A stretch of DNA of 64,000 bases from Gautieria morchelliformis. Its lineage: Eukaryota; Basidiomycota; Agaricomycetes; Gomphales; Gomphaceae. The first letter of the stretch is position 1; each line of letters begins with the position of its first letter. Both the position numbers and the translations under genes were made by a program. The DNA is taken from NCBI GenBank assembly GCA_015179125.1, contig WHVA01000033.1:124001-188000 (forward strand), read 5' to 3'. Positions 23,761 to 34,499 of this stretch are shown here, piece after piece. The notes under the pieces were generated by a model that had not been told where the DNA came from, searched no databases, and saw only the letters and a program-made list of their open reading frames with translations.

Positions 23761-24130
23761 AAGAGAAAATATTAACAATATTTACCTGAGGGGTCTGTAG
23801 AGAGACAGAGAGCCCCAGTAACAGACACATAGAGAGCCAGACACAGAGATCAAGCAGCAGAACAGGTCCAGCAGCAGACAGACAGATCCAGCAGGCACAG
23901 AGACAGTGGGCAGGAGGGCCAGAGGTTGCCAGCAGTTGAGCCAAAGGAAATGCCAACAGGAGGATTGAGGGAAGGTGGGTGCGCGCGCAGTAGCGTTGGA
24001 CACGAACTGGTCACGTGACCAGGAACACTGCTTGGTCGCTTGCGGCTGCGCCGCTCACGTTCAAACTCAGCAAATTAGATAACATTATTATGTAAAACCC
24101 CCACAACTGCCCCCCAGCAACTTTATACTA
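22636..24130 (-). mobile_element. Helitron-related 5' part (third array member)
   Basis: The 24000-24130 stretch resembles the 5' subterminal DNA of the Helitron ending at 30184. Both have GGCTGCGCCGCTC followed by a C-rich CCCACAACTGCCCCCC-type tract close to the end. It abuts the 3' end (CTAG) of the next Helitron at 24131. The satellite at 22.6-23.8 kb and a CAGACAG-rich stretch (23790-23930) may be its interior. No 3' end was found. Confidence 0.45.
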
Positions 24131-24141
24131 CTAGGTGGGTA

Positions 24142-24158
24142 CCCGCGCTTCGCGCGGG
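24142..24158 (-). terminator. Helitron 3' hairpin
   Basis: CCCGCGC-TTC-GCGCGGG forms a 7-bp perfect stem eight bases inside the CTAG end. This is the terminal palindrome of Helitrons, thought to stop rolling-circle strand transfer. The equivalent at about 30196-30212 is imperfect. Confidence 0.8.
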
Positions 24159-24279
24159 GGTGTAGGTCAAACGCATCGGTAAGGTCAAGTGCATTGGGGA
24201 AAATAAAAGTAACCAATTTGCATCAAGTAAAATCAAGTAACACACATAAACCATATGAAGAGAAGTGGATATAAAAAAA

Positions 24280-27200
24280 TCAAGGAGCTCTAAGTAATAC
24301 ATCTTTATATACAATGTTGGTTGTGTCCAAACCCTCCTCAAGCAAGACCTTCACTCTGTTCCAGTTGGTCCCTCTTGATACACCAACATACAACTGACCA
24401 TGTCCAAACACTGGATATCTCAGGTCCAGCCCAACCGTACCCAAAGACTGTCCCTGAGACTTGTTGATAGTCATTGCAAATGCCAAACGCACAGGAAACT
24501 GCCTCCTTTTCAGCACAAATGGCAACTCTCCCTCTGATGGCTTAATGATGATCCTGGGGATGAAAGCAATATTTCCTGCACATGGACCTGAGATGATCCT
24601 GACCTCCAACACTCTAATGCTTATCCTCACCAACCGCAACCTTGTCCCATTGCATAGTCCTTGCTTCTGATCCAAATTGCGCAACAGCATCAGAGGCACT
24701 CCAGGCTTGACTTCCAAGCGAGCAGGAGGAAGACAGCCCATCTCTATGGAATTCAGATACTCCACAGGATACCGATCTGCATCGTCGGACTCTTCAATGG
24801 AATTTGCACAGTGCAAGACCTGAGCATCACCTGGAAACTCCCTAAACACCATGGAATTGATCTCATTGACCTCATTGTTTCTGGCACAGAGGATGGCACG
24901 CTCCAAAAAGTAATTGTCCTGGGCAGGGACATGATTGCCAATGCCAGGGTATATTTCCTGGATCAGATCTTCAATTCCAGGGCCACAAACCATGTGAGGA
25001 GGGAGTGAGAACGTATGATCTAGTGGGAGATCCTTTCCCTGGCCCACATTCTGCAGCCATTCTGCAAACCTGGCTCTGTCAGGGTCATTTCTCACCCGCA
25101 TGTTCTCTGTCAGATGGAGGACATTGATCTTTGGCCACAGATATGACTTCTGAAGGGTAGCTCCCACGATATCCTCCTTGGAGCCTTTAGGGACAATTGG
25201 GAGAGTCTGCTGAAAGTCACCTCCAAAGGCGACTGTGATGCCACCAAAGGGTCTGTCAGGCTGGTCAAGGAAATCCCTCAGTGTCCTGTCAATGGCCTCT
25301 ATGGCATGGCGATGCTGCATTGCAGCCTCATCCCAGATGAGGAGACTGGCCTGTCTCAGCATGCCAGCCTTGTCAGAGTTCTTTTTGATGGAGGAGAAAG
25401 AGCGCTCATGGACAGGAATGGGAATTCCAAGCATGCTATGAGAGGTTGTACCCTTAGTGAGGATAAGTGCAGCCATTGCAGATGAGGCTACTGCAATCAC
25501 AATGAGGCTCTCCGCTCTACAGGAGTGGATTAGAGTGTTCCATGTGAATGATTTCCCGGCGCCACCTGAGCCAGTGACAAAAAACATTTGTCCATCAGGT
25601 TTCCCATGAGCATCTCTGGTCAGTGCCGACCGTAATATCTGATCATGCGTGGACCTTTGCCCCTCATTCAGCCTGGGAACCTCCTCATCAGCTATGTTCC
25701 TCTCTTCAACACGGTCATAGTCCCTCTGCTCAGCTATGAACCTGTTTCCAATGAGGGCCTCCCACTCGCCTGCCACCCGAGGCATATCATCAAAGCTGCT
25801 CAAGGACATTCCACCCTGCTGGAGGATTTTTTCCAAGAGAAAGAGGCCAAAATCATAAACCTGATCGTCCTGTGGATCCTGCATACCATGTCTGATTTGG
25901 AGCTGATGTCTGAGATCATCACATATGTGCTCCCTGAAGCCATCCCATAGTCTGCCGGGGCCCGATGGATTGCAATGGCCAAGGATGGTGGCAAAGAGAT
26001 GTCTGAGCTGAGCACCTGTTTTCATGCCACTGGCTTCCTGGAGACACAACCTCAACTCCTGATCATCATCCAGAAGTCCCCTTGCACGACAGGCCTCCTT
26101 GTAAGTAGCATATTGTATGCCATCCACCGACCTAAGCTCCTCAAAGGATCTAGCCCCCTTGACCACTGTGAGGAGAGTGCGCACAAAAAATCTCTCTCCT
26201 GATCTAGGGTTTGCAAAGTGAAGGCGACCGATGCTATAACCTCCTTGGCGTGGTGTCCATACCTTGTCCTGTGAGTGCCAGGTAAAATGCTCAGGAAACT
26301 CCACATAGAGCAGATCACGTGCTTCAGGGTAGATATTATTGGCCTCAAAGTAAGCCATGAGCGGTGTCTTTTTTGCCTCAGCCCTTTCCAGGATGTTGTC
26401 CACATCCTGGTTGGGATCAAAGATGATTGTGTGGTGGTCCTTTTCATGGACTGGCAGTGCCATGACTGCAGGCACCTGGGTGTGGATTTCCCGCTCCAGC
26501 AACCTCCAACAGGCCTCATGAGCACTGACATAGCGAGCGTCCAGGTACTGCTTAATTTCATCCTGGGTGCGACCAAACTCCATGGTGGTCCGATCATGGC
26601 CCTTGTAGAGATACTTGTGGATATACTTGATACACCTCACATTGATGGTGAGTTCAGGGTTGATGTGACACCAGAATTTGAGCAAGAGCAGGGCAGAGTA
26701 TGGCACAACCCATCTGTTGTCCAGCATGTCACCTCTGACATTGTGCAGCCTTCCATCATTGCGACGACGATATTTTGGATATCCATCCTCATTCAGACTG
26801 GTTTCCTCACAGAATGGCTTTGGGAAGTTTTTCTTGCACTTGCCATTTTCCATGCAGGGTGCGTTTGGTTTCATTTGTCCACAGGGACCATGTGTCATCA
26901 GCTCACAGACCAACTGGTAGAGGACAGGATGAGTCTCTGGATCAGGGAACTCTGCTGAAATCATTGAATCCACCTCATGTGGATGTCTGATCTTGGAATC
27001 TCGTTCAAACCAGATAAGAATATGCATGTGTGGGAGTCCCCTTTTCTGGAATTCAATGGTGTGGACGCGAGCGACGGTTTCCCCAAAAATCTTTTCCTTG
27101 ACGATCAAGTCAATGAGGTATTTCTTTTTGAGCTGGAACACCCGCGACACCAGGTCAGGCCTGTCCTGAGGAGTTTGTCCAGGCAACAACGCATCCAATA

Positions 27201-29019
27201 CCTCCTGCCAGTTGGGATTGGCAGTCATGGTAATAAAGAGATCAGCCACACCATACTTCCTTGAAATGGCCAGAGAGTTCTGCAGGTTTTGCTGCATGTC
27301 CCGTGTCCCCCCCTGAAATGTGGCAGGCAGAATGGATCTTGCGCCCAAGTTGTTTGGATCTCTGTCATTGTCATTGCGATGAAAGGCATCCATCATCTGG
27401 TTATACATCTCAGCACGGAGAGTGTGTTGATTTGTCCTGATCCACCACAGCCTGCTTTGCTCTGCAGCGGCCCAAGAGTCTACAATGTACTGCTGGAATA
27501 ATTTGCCAGCGCGCAGGAGTGTTGTAGGTTCTTCTGTTCTCTGGAAGAGACGATAGGAATGGAACTGAATTTGGGTGACACGCCCAGCTCGCTCACGCCC
27601 GCCTGGTAATTGGCGATAGCGAATACCAGGTTGCCACCCCAACTCTCCCCTGGGAAAGAGCAAGACATAGTGAAGAGAGGCATAGTTTGGATTCATATCG
27701 GATACCCTTTTAAAACGTCCACCTTTGAGCTGGACAATAATATCCCTAGGTTCAGGGATGATGCCATCTCCAGGAAGAACCACCGCAATCTCATCCGCAG
27801 TAGGGATATTATACCTCCTAGGATCCCTGTGTTCCCTGTATGTGAGCCTAGCCCGGATCTCACCATTCTGTCCCTGAGCTCTGAGCCTCTCAGCCGCTTG
27901 TCTATATATGGGAACATGAGGATTGCATAGGAGGAGCATTTCCTGCAAGTCTCCCATGATAGTTGGAGACAGACCTGGGTTACGCGTGTTCCTCTGTGCC
28001 AAAGCCAATGCTGGATCATATATATAAAGTTGGGCATACTGTATCCGCCTCCCAGGGTTAGGGATGAGAGAGCCATGAATATGATACAGTTCGCCCTGCA
28101 GCTTGAGGACATATGGACCACGACCCTCCCGAAGCAAATCTAGGTCAAAGTCGGCTCCCAAGGAAGTGAATGCAAATGCAGCATTGTACTGCCTGATGTT
28201 CTGGCGAAACTGTTTGGCCTCAGGGTCCTGGCCCTCTAAGAGCCGTCTCAATGGCTGAGGGAGCACTGGCAGCTCTGGAAGCTGCACCTTTCCTTGTATA
28301 CAGCAATCACCAAACCTGGGCCGCACATTTGAGGATTTCTGCAGGCGTTCTGCCATCCAGTGCAATGCTTTACAGTCAGGGCAGGAAACAACCATGGGAC
28401 CCAGATCATGACGCTGCACATCTGCCTCGATTATTCTAGAGCGACCAAGTGGAATAGGAGGAGGAGGTTGCTGAGGACGCTGCCGAGGTGCAGGGAGTGG
28501 CTGAGGAGGCTGAGGAGGTGCAGGGAGTGGCAGAAGATGCTGAGGAGGTGCAGGGAGTGGCAGAAGACGCTGTGGAGGTGCAGGGAGTGGCTGAGGAGGC
28601 TGAGGAGGTGCAGGGAGTTGCTGAGGAGGCTGAGGAGGTGCAGGGAGTCGCTGAAGAGGCCGCAGAAGCGCAGGGAGTAGCCGAGGCATTGGTCTTATTG
28701 CATTGGCCTGAGCCGGCAATGCTGCCACTCCTGCAGAACCTACTACAGAAGGATTAGCTGCCTGTCTACCTCTTCCCAATTGCTGCAATATAGCAGACTG
28801 CTCAGCAGCCTGAGCACGCAACTGTGCAATTCCTGCAGAACCAACCACAGGAAGATTGGGAGGTGGCCGTATAGGCTCCTGCCTGTATCTTCTCACAGGC
28901 TGTGCTGCTGGGATTGCTGCTAACTGAGCACGCAGGGCTGCCACCTGCTGTCCAGGACTGGGATCCGGAGGACGTGACGGCCCTGCAGGCATAGGAGGAC
29001 GTGACGGCCCTGCAGGCAT
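24280..29019 (-). CDS. Helitron Rep/helicase (RepHel)
   Basis: A single uninterrupted frame of about 1,580 codons. The N-terminus is proline-rich with repeated PPMPAGPSR and LPAPPQPPQ units. The HUH Rep nuclease motif RGLPHMHILIW lies near 27030 (about residue 680 of the open frame) and the paired-tyrosine motif KYIHKYLYKGHDRT near 26620. A Pif1-type SF1 helicase follows: Walker A GSGGAGKS (near 25555), WDEAAM, GGDFQQTLPIVPKG and a C-terminal QLYVGVSRGTNWN. The open frame extends up from 29019 to a TAA at 29074-29076. The only in-frame initiators after that stop are GTG at 29070 and ATG at 29019, so I take 29019. Seventy-five further codons in the same frame lie upstream (ATG at 29301). All catalytic motifs look intact. 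Confidence 0.88.
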   Translation of the reverse strand: MPAGPSRPPMPAGPSRPPDPSPGQQVAALRAQLAAIPAAQPVRRYRQEPIRPPPNLPVVGSAGIAQLRAQAAEQSAILQQLGRGRQAANPSVVGSAGVAALPAQANAIRPMPRLLPALLRPLQRLPAPPQPPQQLPAPPQPPQPLPAPPQRLLPLPAPPQHLLPLPAPPQPPQPLPAPRQRPQQPPPPIPLGRSRIIEADVQRHDLGPMVVSCPDCKALHWMAERLQKSSNVRPRFGDCCIQGKVQLPELPVLPQPLRRLLEGQDPEAKQFRQNIRQYNAAFAFTSLGADFDLDLLREGRGPYVLKLQGELYHIHGSLIPNPGRRIQYAQLYIYDPALALAQRNTRNPGLSPTIMGDLQEMLLLCNPHVPIYRQAAERLRAQGQNGEIRARLTYREHRDPRRYNIPTADEIAVVLPGDGIIPEPRDIIVQLKGGRFKRVSDMNPNYASLHYVLLFPRGELGWQPGIRYRQLPGGRERAGRVTQIQFHSYRLFQRTEEPTTLLRAGKLFQQYIVDSWAAAEQSRLWWIRTNQHTLRAEMYNQMMDAFHRNDNDRDPNNLGARSILPATFQGGTRDMQQNLQNSLAISRKYGVADLFITMTANPNWQEVLDALLPGQTPQDRPDLVSRVFQLKKKYLIDLIVKEKIFGETVARVHTIEFQKRGLPHMHILIWFERDSKIRHPHEVDSMISAEFPDPETHPVLYQLVCELMTHGPCGQMKPNAPCMENGKCKKNFPKPFCEETSLNEDGYPKYRRRNDGRLHNVRGDMLDNRWVVPYSALLLLKFWCHINPELTINVRCIKYIHKYLYKGHDRTTMEFGRTQDEIKQYLDARYVSAHEACWRLLEREIHTQVPAVMALPVHEKDHHTIIFDPNQDVDNILERAEAKKTPLMAYFEANNIYPEARDLLYVEFPEHFTWHSQDKVWTPRQGGYSIGRLHFANPRSGERFFVRTLLTVVKGARSFEELRSVDGIQYATYKEACRARGLLDDDQELRLCLQEASGMKTGAQLRHLFATILGHCNPSGPGRLWDGFREHICDDLRHQLQIRHGMQDPQDDQVYDFGLFLLEKILQQGGMSLSSFDDMPRVAGEWEALIGNRFIAEQRDYDRVEERNIADEEVPRLNEGQRSTHDQILRSALTRDAHGKPDGQMFFVTGSGGAGKSFTWNTLIHSCRAESLIVIAVASSAMAALILTKGTTSHSMLGIPIPVHERSFSSIKKNSDKAGMLRQASLLIWDEAAMQHRHAIEAIDRTLRDFLDQPDRPFGGITVAFGGDFQQTLPIVPKGSKEDIVGATLQKSYLWPKINVLHLTENMRVRNDPDRARFAEWLQNVGQGKDLPLDHTFSLPPHMVCGPGIEDLIQEIYPGIGNHVPAQDNYFLERAILCARNNEVNEINSMVFREFPGDAQVLHCANSIEESDDADRYPVEYLNSIEMGCLPPARLEVKPGVPLMLLRNLDQKQGLCNGTRLRLVRISIRVLEVRIISGPCAGNIAFIPRIIIKPSEGELPFVLKRRQFPVRLAFAMTINKSQGQSLGTVGLDLRYPVFGHGQLYVGVSRGTNWNRVKVLLEEGLDTTNIVYKDVLLRAP

Positions 29020-29066
29020 AGGAGGACGTGGTGGCCCTGCAAGGATAGGAGGACGTGATGGCCCAG
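28483..29066 (-). repeat. proline-coding minisatellite in RepHel
   Basis: About 30-60 bp units (GGAGGTGCAGGGAGTGG and variants, 28483-28690) encode the LPAPPQPPQ repeats. A second 30-bp unit (GGACGTGACGGCCCTGCAGG) is repeated at 28968-29066 and encodes PPMPAGPSR. Confidence 0.8.
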
Positions 29067-30385
29067 CCACAGGTTATTGAAAAGGATCAGCGACATTGCT
29101 TCTAGGAGGAGGGCGAGGGATGGCAAAAGGCTGTGGTGGAGGGGGAGGCTGGTCCTGAGCTCTGACAGCAGCAGCAGCAAGTGCACGCGCTCTCCGATCA
29201 GTGGGCGACGTCATATGACCCTCCTGCTCCTCCCTTGCCCTTTCACGCTCCTGCTGACGATTTCTCTCTGGAGTAGAAGGATCCCTGAGAAATGTAGGCA
29301 TAAGCTTAGAGGAACAATCAAGCTACCCCACTTCAACTTACATTTGCAAGCAGATGCTGCTGTTGTCAATTTTTCTTGGGCAAAGTCAGGGGAATTTATT
29401 AATTTCTAATTAAATAAAAGTCAGACAGCTCACACCAGACCACAGAGAAATACATACATACCAAGGAAGGGACAGGGAGTTTGTTTGTTAGGCAAAGTCC
29501 AGGGAATTTATTAATTTCTATTTAAAAAAAAAAAAAAAAATGTCAGATGGCTCACACCAGACCACAGACAAATATATGTACCAAGGAAGGGATGGGGAAT
29601 TTTTTTGATGAAAATATCCAAGTCTTCTTCGGCTATCCAACTGGAATAATTCCAGTAAAAGGTCCTGGTCCTGGTCCTGGGGAGATGTCTTCTTCAGCCA
29701 CCAGTAGTGCAAGTCAACACTAAGAGAACTGCAATGCAATTGTGGCTCCCTCTAAGGCAGCCTGGGATGATTACCTGGCTCCTTAGCAGAGAAAAAGCTG
29801 CCCCACTGAAGAGGTCAACCCCAATAGTTCACAGCAGAGATCTCCCTGGGAAGAGATCTTTTGTAGTCTACACTATATAGGCTATCTATTAATTCACTCT
29901 CACGCAATTTTATTCTATCTAGAGGGCAGAGAGGAGAGGAGGGTGGTGGTGGAGTGCGCAAAAGCGGCTGCGCAGCGTTCTGCCAGCGCAGCGCGGCTTT
30001 GAGCGCTTGAGCCACCAGAACGCTGCGCAGCCTCGAGCGCTGGAGCCGGCAGACCGGCGTGAACCGCGGGTAGGGCGTAGGGCTCGCGGCTGCGCCGCTC
30101 GCGCGCTCCGCTGACAAACTAATGACCAAGCATTGGTCAGTGGGCCCACAACCACCCACCCCCCACGTTTAACTCTTAGATAGACTAGGTGGATACCCGC
30201 ACTTCGCCCGGGGGTGCAAGTCAAACGCCTCTTGGTAAGGTCAAACGCATCCGCAAGGTCAAATGCCTTAGGTAAATCAAACTTGGGATAACTCAAACAC
30301 ATTCGGATAAGAAAATTTCATTCAGATAAGTAAAACACATCTTATTGATTGCAAGTAGCTCTAAGTAACACATTGAGGTAGGTAA

Positions 30386-31084
30386 TGTTATGACCATGCT
30401 GCTTGACCAAGTCTGGTACCTCCACACCTCCTCTGACTCTATTCCGCAGCATCCACACTTCGACATTTTGATCCCCTTGTTCTTTCCTATTCACATACTT
30501 CTCCTTATGACTCTATTCTCCAGCCTTCCGTACTTGACCCTTAGCATAGGAAGTCAGGAACATCAGGAGTTCCATTTGTTCCACTATCAATTAGACCTAT
30601 GTGCCCCTTGTTCTTTTGCCCATTGTTCTTAGTTCTACCCTTGCAGCCGCCTTGTAGTTCCTCTTGTTCCGCATTAGTTACTTACTCCATTTATCCTAGT
30701 TACTTTCGCTCACACCAGAATTGCTTGCCTCTACCTTCTGACATGTTGTCTCAGCTCTTTGTATAAAACCCAGTCATGTATGCCTCTGTTCTGCAATCAG
30801 ATCATTCACTTCAATATGTGACTCCCTTTGCACTGTTTCCTGTTCTTAGCAAAGCAAGTACTTGCAAGGCCTCTGTCTCTCTGACCTCCATCTTCTGACT
30901 CAATTTCTGATATCCAACTTAACTCAACTATTGAAACCTTACCTACTTCAGTTACAATACTTGACCTCTTCCAACTTCTGATCTCCAATCTCCAAAATAC
31001 TTAGGATCATAGTTGGGGGCACAACATATAAGTTGAAGCCACTGTCCTTTTTGATCCAAACTCCAGGATTCCCAATACATAACA
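30386..31084 (+). mobile_element. solo LTR, family A, with TSD GGTAA
   Basis: Begins TGTTATGACCATGC, ends ATACATAACA, and is flanked on both sides by GGTAA (30381-30385 and 31085-31089). It contains the TATA-like TGTATAAAA near 30760. Related to 40269-40912, to the reverse complement of 42392-43045 and to 43524-43846. No internal coding sequence, so it is a product of LTR-LTR recombination. Confidence 0.9.
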
Positions 31085-31872
31085 GGTAATGGCTCTACAC
31101 ATTTCTCCCATGTCTGCATGTCCCCTATCTCACACATAGCATACCCTCACACTTCATCTGTCCTCATATGTATCGCATCCTCACACATAGGGTGGCCTCA
31201 CACGTAGTGTATCCTCAGTACATTGAAGCAGAAGCTGTTATTAATGCCCAGCCAAAGCCAGAGAAGCCCAGAGACTGACAGAGAAACCCAGAGCCCAGCC
31301 AAAGCCATAGTAAGCCAGCCACCAGTATAGCCAGAGAACACCAGAGAGGAGTGCCTGGTGAGTGGCTTTACAGTAAATAAAACAACAAAACAAACCACAT
31401 TTAAAAGCGGAAACTTGTCATTTAGAAGAAACTTATTGATGTCTATTTTCGAAAAAAAAAACCTGAAATATATATATATTAAATACATTTTTTCAGCAAG
31501 CTCTTGGGATTTTAATTACATCTATTTGCGAAAAAAATCACAAAAATATAAAGCACATGTGACAATACAATATGATGAAAAAAAAAAAATGGCACTACTA
31601 AAATTACAAACACAAACAAAATAAAATACATGGCAATGCATTAAAAAAGAGACATTTCCTACCAATAGATAGCCAGCCTGCCAAAGCAATAGACAGCCAG
31701 CCAGCTACAGGAGGAGACACCAGAGAGAGCAGACAGAGCAGACAGAGCAGACAGCAGAGAGAGGAATTGCCGGTCAAGCACATTCCTGGCATTCCATCCT
31801 TACCATTCTGCCTTTATATACCACCCTCCCATGTCACGGACCACGCTCACGTATGCCGTGAACGGGTCATGT

Positions 31873-33091
31873 TGTCATGATGTGTTTATTTCCCATACTC
31901 AGATGCCCTGTTTTCCCATTTCTCACTCCACCTCTGTGTTCAGCAACCGATCCTCGCTGTTCGCGCCATTTACCATAGCCACACCGTCAAAAGCACAATC
32001 GACTTCTTTGGACTGACTTGGCAGTCATCGCTGAGCCTATCACCTCCTCTGCTCAACCCTCTTTCGATGATGTTCCTTTGATCGGATTGTCATGACGTGT
32101 GTATTTCCTACACCTTGTTACCCCCATTTCCCCTTTCGCCACTTCTCCTCCGTGTTCGCTCGGCTTCGCCCTCCACCTCAACCACTCCTTCCCTATGTCA
32201 TCTCCATTGGCCCTTCCTCGCATTTCGCTGAACAGCCACTCGCTGCTCGCATCATTCGCCAGCAGGCACACCATCAAATCACGATCGATATCCCTACCCG
32301 GCATGATGGCTCATCAGTAGTTCCATCAGCTTCTCGGTCCAACCCCGTTTTGGTGTTCATATGAGCAGGGTGCGCTCGTGGGACGTCCTACCCGTAGGTC
32401 GTGTGGGATCAACCCAGCAGATGAAGAACCCATTCAGGGCGGTGTATATGCGGGCCCCAAGACATGATTTCATACATAGGTGCCTTTGCCACCTTTACTT
32501 TCCGTCGTTTCATGTTCACACTCTTCTCTCACTCTATTGTATGTTTATTCCATCTACTTAGTATCATGACTGTGCACCCCTATCCAACCCTGACTCACGA
32601 CGGCCTCTTTCCCATTCGCTGATACCTTACGAGCATTTGATATAAGTAGTTTACATTCGCATGTATATTCCCCAGTTCAATTATCATACGTCGTCTATCT
32701 TGTGCAAACTTGACCTCGCTGTGATCATCATCTTAAGCCTTCTCTTGGAGATTTCTATCTTCGACCAGCAGAGGACTTGGGCATCACTGGTGAGTTCTCA
32801 TACTTCATCTTCATTACCTTAGCCTTTGAACTATTTTCTGTGCTGTTGGTGAAGGGATTGTCGCTACTTAGACAGCCCTTCCGTGACACCTTGCACATTG
32901 TATCGTCAAGTGCCACGGGCCATTTCGCTACGACTGTAGATAGGGCGAGCCCCGTTCGGGCAACCCTCCTATCTTGTGAACATTCATTGGTTCACGTATT
33001 CACCGAACGGCATACTTATTCGCACAAGCTATTCAGGCATTCGCTGTGTTCGCTAATACACGATATTAACGCCTAAAAACCAATCTTGACA
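31873..33091 (+). mobile_element. solo LTR, family B, with TSD CATGT
   Basis: Starts TGTCATGATGTG, ends CAATCTTGACA, and is flanked by CATGT (31868-31872 and 33092-33096). The first about 217 bp are repeated in diverged form directly afterwards: a second TGTCATGACGTG begins at about 32089. Matches 38991-40247 in reverse complement. It lies inside the non-autonomous Helitron. Confidence 0.85.
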
Positions 33092-33439
33092 CATGTGACC
33101 GCTGCGCAGCGTTCATGCTCACGGCTGCGCCGCTTGCCGCTGACCTAAAGAGAGAGCCCTGGAGCCAGCAGAATGGCGTAAACCGGTGATAGGGCCAGGG
33201 GCTCGTGGCTGACCTAATTTTTACGTAATATTATTTGTCAGCGGCGCCCACAAGCGCCACACCTGCTGCTTTCTACTATAGGAATACAGCTCAATTTTTA
33301 TTCAAATAATATTCTGTTTCCTAGGACTCATTTCTAGAGGTTATTTGCATGGATTGTAGGAGGCAAAGTGGTGAAAAAGTGACCATGTGAACGTCTATTT
33401 AGCTCAAAATATTGGGCTAAAGTAGATTATGTAAGGGTA

Positions 33440-33928
33440 CCCTATTAGAGCGTCCTCTATCTTAGGTGAAACACGTATATAATAGAAGGAAGGAGGAGTG
33501 TGAATGTGAAATGATGGGGAGAGAAGAGGGTGAAGGTATGTATGTACAAAAACACACCTTGAAACCTGCATACACTTACCCTGCACGGACTCTTCATCTG
33601 CTGGGTTGATCCCACATGATCTACAGGTAGGACGTCCCCCGAATGCATTCTGGCCATATGAACATCTAAAGGGGTTGAGTCAGGAAGATGTTGGGGATAA
33701 TGATGAACCATCACACTGGGTAGAGGATGTCGATCCTGTTTGATGGTGTGCCTGCTGGCGAATGATGCAAGCAGCAAATGGTCGTTCGGCGAATAGGGTG
33801 AAGAGCGAATGGAGCGAACACAGAGGAGGAGTGATCAAAGGGAAGGGGGAAGCCAAGCGAACATGGAGGAGAAGTGGGGAAAGGACAAATAGGGATAGCT
33901 GGGTACAAGAAATAAACGAGTCATGGCA
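33440..33928 (-). mobile_element. truncated LTR, family B
   Basis: Minus-oriented. On the minus strand it starts TGCCATGACTCG at 33928, inside the RNase H sequence of a chromovirus (after HHRPG). Related to 39480-40010 and to part of 31873-33091. The other end is lost near 33440. Confidence 0.65.
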
Positions 33929-34380
33929 CCTGGCCGGTGGTGCAACTCAAAGTTGAACCGAGACAGGTAGAGGGACCACTGGGCCTGTCTCCAGTTGAGC
34001 TTCTTGGATGTGCAGAAGTACTCCAGGTTTTTGTGGTCCATCCAGATCTCAACTCAGCTGTGAGCTCCTTCAAGGAAATGCCGCCACTCTTCTAATATTC
34101 AGATGATCGCCAGCATCTCTTTGTTGTGGATCTCACAATTCCATTCAATGGGGCTCAGGCTCTTGGAGAAGTAGGCAATTGGGTGCCACTTCTTGTCTTT
34201 CTGGGACTGCTGGGACAGGATGGCCCTGGTAGCTGCGTCAGACGAGTCGGCTTCCACTTGGAACAGGTGGAGGTCATCCAGGAATATGAGGATTGGAGCC
34301 GAGGTGATCAACTGCTTATGCTTGTTGAAGGCAGCTTGCTCTGCCTTGGTCCAAACCCAGGGGACATTACTCGACGTCAT
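33929..34380 (-). pseudogene. chromovirus RT-RNase H fragment
   Basis: Minus strand: WVWTKAEQAAFNKHKQLI, FQVEADSSDAATRAILSQ (RNase H first Asp region), YFSKSLSPIEWNCEIHNKEM, then a frame break and [17 protein letters not shown]. Typical Ty3/chromovirus RNase H. The same order occurs in the fragment at 38.2-38.9 kb. Confidence 0.8.
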
Positions 34381-34499
34381 TTTCTAATTGACCCAAGTCA
34401 ACTGATCAATGCCGGACTCACCTCGCAGAGCTTTGTCAGCCCATGCAAATATCATGTACAGGGTGCAGAACGATATACTCAATGACCGAGTGTACCAAA

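Larger units (their letters stand above)
24131..30184 (-). mobile_element. autonomous-type Helitron
   Basis: Orientation minus. The 3' terminus is at 24131: minus strand ...hairpin-TACCCACCTAG, i.e. the CTRR end of Helitrons, preceded by a GC hairpin and followed by T. The 5' end is placed at 30184 (minus TCTATCTAAGAG), directly against the CTAG end of a second Helitron at 30185. The element is about 6.05 kb and carries one Rep/helicase gene. The 5' kilobase (29302-30184) is non-coding, with G+C-rich subterminal sequence. Confidence 0.8.
30185..33283 (-). mobile_element. non-autonomous Helitron carrying two solo LTRs
   Basis: The 3' end at 30185 reads CTAG on the minus strand, inside a block (30185-30260) closely matching 24131-24200: GGTGG-TACCCGC, hairpin, GTCAAACGC. 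The 5' subterminal region at 33100-33283 shares GGCTGCGCCGCT, GGAGCCAGCAGAATGGCG and a C-rich end with the Helitron at 30.1 kb. Without the two inserted LTRs it would be about 1.2 kb and has no gene of its own. The exact 5' end is uncertain. Confidence 0.6.

Noticed and set aside
22694..24003. Hydrophobic minus-strand frames resembling membrane proteins
   Set aside because: They are translations of the purine-rich 303-bp satellite and simple repeats, not genes.
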